Source: Pseudomonadota bacterium
Lineage (GTDB): Bacteria; Pseudomonadota; Gammaproteobacteria; JAKAQQ01
Direction: 5' to 3'
Assembly: GCA_021828425.1 (NCBI GenBank)
Contig: JAKARN010000055.1
Span: forward strand, 1 to 8,185
Length of the DNA stretch: 8,185 nt
The notes beneath the pieces were generated by a model. It did no database searches and had not been told where the DNA came from. It saw only the letters and a program-made list of their open reading frames with translations. Shown here piece by piece: positions 7,001 to 8,185 of this stretch. Numbering within the stretch: position 1 is the first letter of the stretch; every line of letters starts with the position of its first letter. Both the position numbers and the translations under genes were made by a program.

Positions 7001-8185
7001 TGGGTGGCCAGTGGGAAGTGTTCTTGAACCGCGGCGGATCCTTCGACGAGACGCCGGATGTCCAGCAGGCACCCGCCGGGACGGTGGCTGCCGGACCGGG
7101 CGACTGGGCCGTGGCGGATGCCTACGACTCGAGCCGGCAGGATCTCCTCGTGCCGTACAAGGATGGGGACTGGCATGCCCTCTCCTGGGGCGGCTACGAC
7201 GGCACCGAGATCCTCCTGAACGACCTCTCGACCGGGCTGTCCGACGCCGGTCTCTATCCCTCGCTGAGCCATGGGGCGGCGGCGTCCGTGGACGTCACCG
7301 GAGCCGGACTCGGCGATCTCGCCTGGGAGAGCGCCCAGTCCACGTCCGGTGAGACCTGGACGCTCACCCCCCACACGGCCCCGGTGAACGGCGCCAACGG
7401 GGATTTGCTCACCGGGATCACGAACGGACTCGGGGTTTCGCTCACGGTCGGTTACGGCTCGATCAATACCGCCGCTGCCCCGGTCTACACCTCCACCCCC
7501 GCCTGTTCCAGCACCGATCCCGAAGTGAGTCCCCTCGCCGCCCCGATCTACGTCGTGAAGAGCCTGTCCACCGATCCCGTGGCCGGTTCCACGGTCACGA
7601 CGAGCTACCGGTACGGTGGGGCCTGCGTGGATCGCGGCGGCCGGGGATTTCTGGGATTCTCGACCGAGACCGTGACCAACAGCCTGGGCTACCAGACGAT
7701 CACCCACTACGCCATGGGCTTCCCCTACACCGGGATCGCGACAGCCAGCACCCAGACCGGCCCCGGGACCGGCACCAGCAGCAAGCTACTCCTGGCCTCG
7801 ACCCAGAGTACCCTGGCCGAGGAGACGACCGGGACACAGTCCATCTTTCCCTACGTGTCAGAGAGTCTCCAGGAGGGCGATTCGCTGGCCACCGGCGACC
7901 CCGACCGGTCGGTCACGACCCAGACCACCTACAACGAGTGGGGGGATGCCACCGCGATCACGACCACGGTCACGAACCTCGTGACCGGTGAGACCCATAC
8001 GACGTCGACGGCCAACACGTTCACGGAGGGGACCCAGGACTGGTGCCTCGGCCGGCTCACCGCCTCCACGGTGACCGAGCAGGGGTCGGGTGAGGGAGCC
8101 ATGAGCCGCGCGACGGATTATGCCTACGGGAGCGGGCAGGCCTGCGTGCTCGATTCGGAGACGTTTCTAAGTTTTTTCCAGATGG
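4075..8185 (+). CDS. Exported SpvB/TcdB-like giant protein with FG-GAP propellers and RHS-type region (3' truncated by window)
   Basis: The frame has no stop from the ATG at 4075 to the window edge (1370 codons). Residues 1-27 form a Sec signal peptide with Arg-rich start, hydrophobic core and cleavage after PVLA. Residues about 39-405 hold seven FG-GAP/VCBS-like repeats. Residues 423-442 are a Ser/Thr-rich linker. Residues 447-503 are a clear SpvB N-terminal domain: FSVTPTGAATYTIPLAV, then LSLVYQSGTGG and IGLGWTLGGFSVIARCPD. YCLDGAHLI (643 region) and WLLHEVTDRFQNFIEYHY continue the family pattern. Residues about 743-1086 carry more FG-GAP-like repeats, like the propeller of Tc toxin B subunits. 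GITNGLGVSLTVGYG (1114-1128) and DRGGRGFLGF (1186-1195) resemble TcdB-middle segments. Thr-rich RHS-like sequence follows. TcB proteins form an RHS shell that encloses a C-terminal effector; any such effector lies outside the window. The exported N-terminal propeller is unusual for classical TcB. It appears to be a separate unit from the sugar operon. The function (toxin, adhesin or wall-associated RHS protein) is unproven. Confidence 0.88.
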   Translation, partial: MVRRRMGVRVVSGVLCFLMIFEWPVLADPVVGSNWANHRAVGGNFNAMGWSSVLYQPLPGALHVGELLAQPDGSLAKAIDWGERIGGVSWSAGRRRAVVGDFTGDGQDDLLFQGEPGLASAVFTPSPHGKHYTEVPQGPFTAIGGLGMATHHLVVGDFTGAGRDDLFMQALEPGGRDGVVLSGPHGGFRALAGSFDGGELGLGWSRVASSIVAGDFSGTGRDDLLVRARGSRGSATCCELVAPGPDGMPARIVQSWAGDWQGIDWTPTAHVAVVGDLTGDGRAALLLQPVGPSGHVDLLLADRQGRLGPVASSWPVIQAGVNWSAESYQLVPDQATGPAGGGSVLMVPRLMGLPYRRAFFGPTGKLLSVERITAPAGPYGPGQPGSAEPAPGSVGGDFAGTGSSAGQALSGGGMGEARAITPSATRTSSASSTSTSTPAVGTLPGHFSVTPTGAATYTIPLAVAPGVNGLEPHLSLVYQSGTGGSQIGLGWTLGGFSVIARCPDTVDAEGYAASPRDAASDAYCLDGAHLIPDSGETNGASGTEYHTTIASFRKITSAGGSSTTGPGSFTVLTKSGLTETYGNSANSAVGSPPAIWLLHEVTDRFQNFIEYHYVQNSTLGSYRVSSIDYGNAGGTTVGQIDFNYASLTAYNWILSCSTGECYVQHSMLSSIEVYSGGSLLWTYQLNQTLPPASADGTGRPTLASVKLCDAGLACEPATSFQYAPLATGWNAGGAVPIAANVAAMHFGDFMGHGRTDFAFVSPPVSTGNWCLESSAGGTDWVEHCSTVAAGIGSQATPIDWQDDGTDGLLIPTATGFTIAAWNGSRFAPVLTRYWPSFAGSDNEPEPVAVDLTGSGDPDIVFKYNNQIWYFANDNGVIAQNPTNTGFATTEEASLEPFIYNHSSATALFDGPEGCTTITPDDIPTGNTSSATCAGTVGALVWNHADGGLVHEIMPYQGEIDFLDLTGDGLDDEITNLGGQWEVFLNRGGSFDETPDVQQAPAGTVAAGPGDWAVADAYDSSRQDLLVPYKDGDWHALSWGGYDGTEILLNDLSTGLSDAGLYPSLSHGAAASVDVTGAGLGDLAWESAQSTSGETWTLTPHTAPVNGANGDLLTGITNGLGVSLTVGYGSINTAAAPVYTSTPACSSTDPEVSPLAAPIYVVKSLSTDPVAGSTVTTSYRYGGACVDRGGRGFLGFSTETVTNSLGYQTITHYAMGFPYTGIATASTQTGPGTGTSSKLLLASTQSTLAEETTGTQSIFPYVSESLQEGDSLATGDPDRSVTTQTTYNEWGDATAITTTVTNLVTGETHTTSTANTFTEGTQDWCLGRLTASTVTEQGSGEGAMSRATDYAYGSGQACVLDSETFLSFFQM
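4189..5289 (+). repeat. Seven FG-GAP/VCBS-like coding repeats (putative N-terminal beta-propeller)
   Basis: Each repeat centres on a VVGDFTGDGxDDLLxQ-type motif. The key acidic positions are Asn44 (GGNFNAMGWSSVLYQ, degenerate), Asp101, Asp157, Asp215, Asp276, Asp333 (degenerate) and Asp397 (degenerate). Spacings are 57, 56, 58, 61, 57 and 64 residues. Repeats at 101, 157 and 215 keep the full Ca2+-loop-like DxTGxGxDD pattern; the repeat at 276 has lost the trailing DD. Repeats 2 and 3 share 17 identical bases (GTGGTGGGGGATTTCAC at 4366-4382 and 4534-4550), and roughly 38 of 48 bases match across the motif. This indicates duplication in tandem. Seven units of about 58 residues suit a closed seven-bladed propeller, an inference from spacing alone. 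Confidence 0.7.
5341..5388 (+). repeat. Ser/Thr-rich low-complexity linker with TCGACC hexamer repeat
   Basis: Residues 423-438 are almost all Ser, Thr or Ala, and the DNA repeats the hexamer TCGACC two and a half times at 5368-5384. It separates the N-terminal repeat block from the SpvB domain and marks a likely domain-fusion joint. Confidence 0.7.
6301..7332 (+). repeat. Second FG-GAP-like repeat cluster (TcB-type propeller region)
   Basis: Motifs GDFMGHGRTDFAF (Asp748), PIDWQDDGTDGLLIP (Asp799), AVDLTGSGDPDIVF (Asp850), FLDLTGDGLDDEI (Asp963), VADAYDSSRQDLLVP (Asp1035) and SVDVTGAGLGDLAW (Asp1073) are spread over about 340 residues, with less regular spacing than the N-terminal set. The order SpvB domain, then FG-GAP repeats, then TcdB-middle segment matches Tc toxin B subunits, whose propeller docks on the TcA channel. 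The number of blades cannot be settled by eye. Confidence 0.6.

Noticed and set aside
5695..7707. 670-residue open frame on the minus strand opposite the giant gene
   Set aside because: It is a shadow of the plus-strand gene in GC-rich DNA. Its protein is a Gly/Arg/Val-rich string without recognisable domains, while the plus frame has clear SpvB and FG-GAP motifs.

Overview
The window is GC-rich bacterial DNA: G/C dominates third codon positions, three of the starts are GTG, and genes are tightly overlapped. It carries three complete genes, a decayed mobile-element remnant, and the first 1370 codons of a very large gene that runs off the right edge. The gene families fit a Gram-negative bacterium, plausibly a high-GC proteobacterium, but nothing here fixes the genus. 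No rRNA, tRNA or CRISPR array was seen.

Bases 1-3597 hold a compact sugar-utilisation operon on the plus strand. It encodes an FHS-family (FucP/GluP-like) MFS sugar importer, a PfkB-family fructokinase, and an AGE-superfamily epimerase/isomerase most like D-mannose isomerase. Consecutive genes overlap by 8 and 4 bases and use GTG starts, which suggests translational coupling. The first 26 bases may hold the end of a fourth, upstream gene with the same 8-base overlap. The simplest pathway reading is: import hexose, isomerise mannose to fructose, then phosphorylate fructose to fructose-6-phosphate.

Bases 3598-4074 are non-coding by normal standards. They contain a frameshifted C-terminal remnant of an integrase-type (rve/DDE) transposase, then a plausible sigma70-like promoter and a Shine-Dalgarno sequence for the next gene. 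The last residues of the isomerase look as if they are encoded by mobile-element sequence rather than by the original gene.

Bases 4075-8185 are a single open frame, still open at the window end. It encodes a Sec signal peptide, seven regularly spaced FG-GAP/VCBS-like repeats that could form a complete beta-propeller, and a Ser/Thr-rich linker. These are followed by a clear SpvB N-terminal domain, a second cluster of FG-GAP-like repeats, a TcdB-middle-like segment, and the start of an RHS-type region. This is the architecture of the B component of Tc toxins and of SpvB/RHS proteins, with an extra exported propeller in front. Any C-terminal effector would lie beyond the window. This gene is the most interesting object here.
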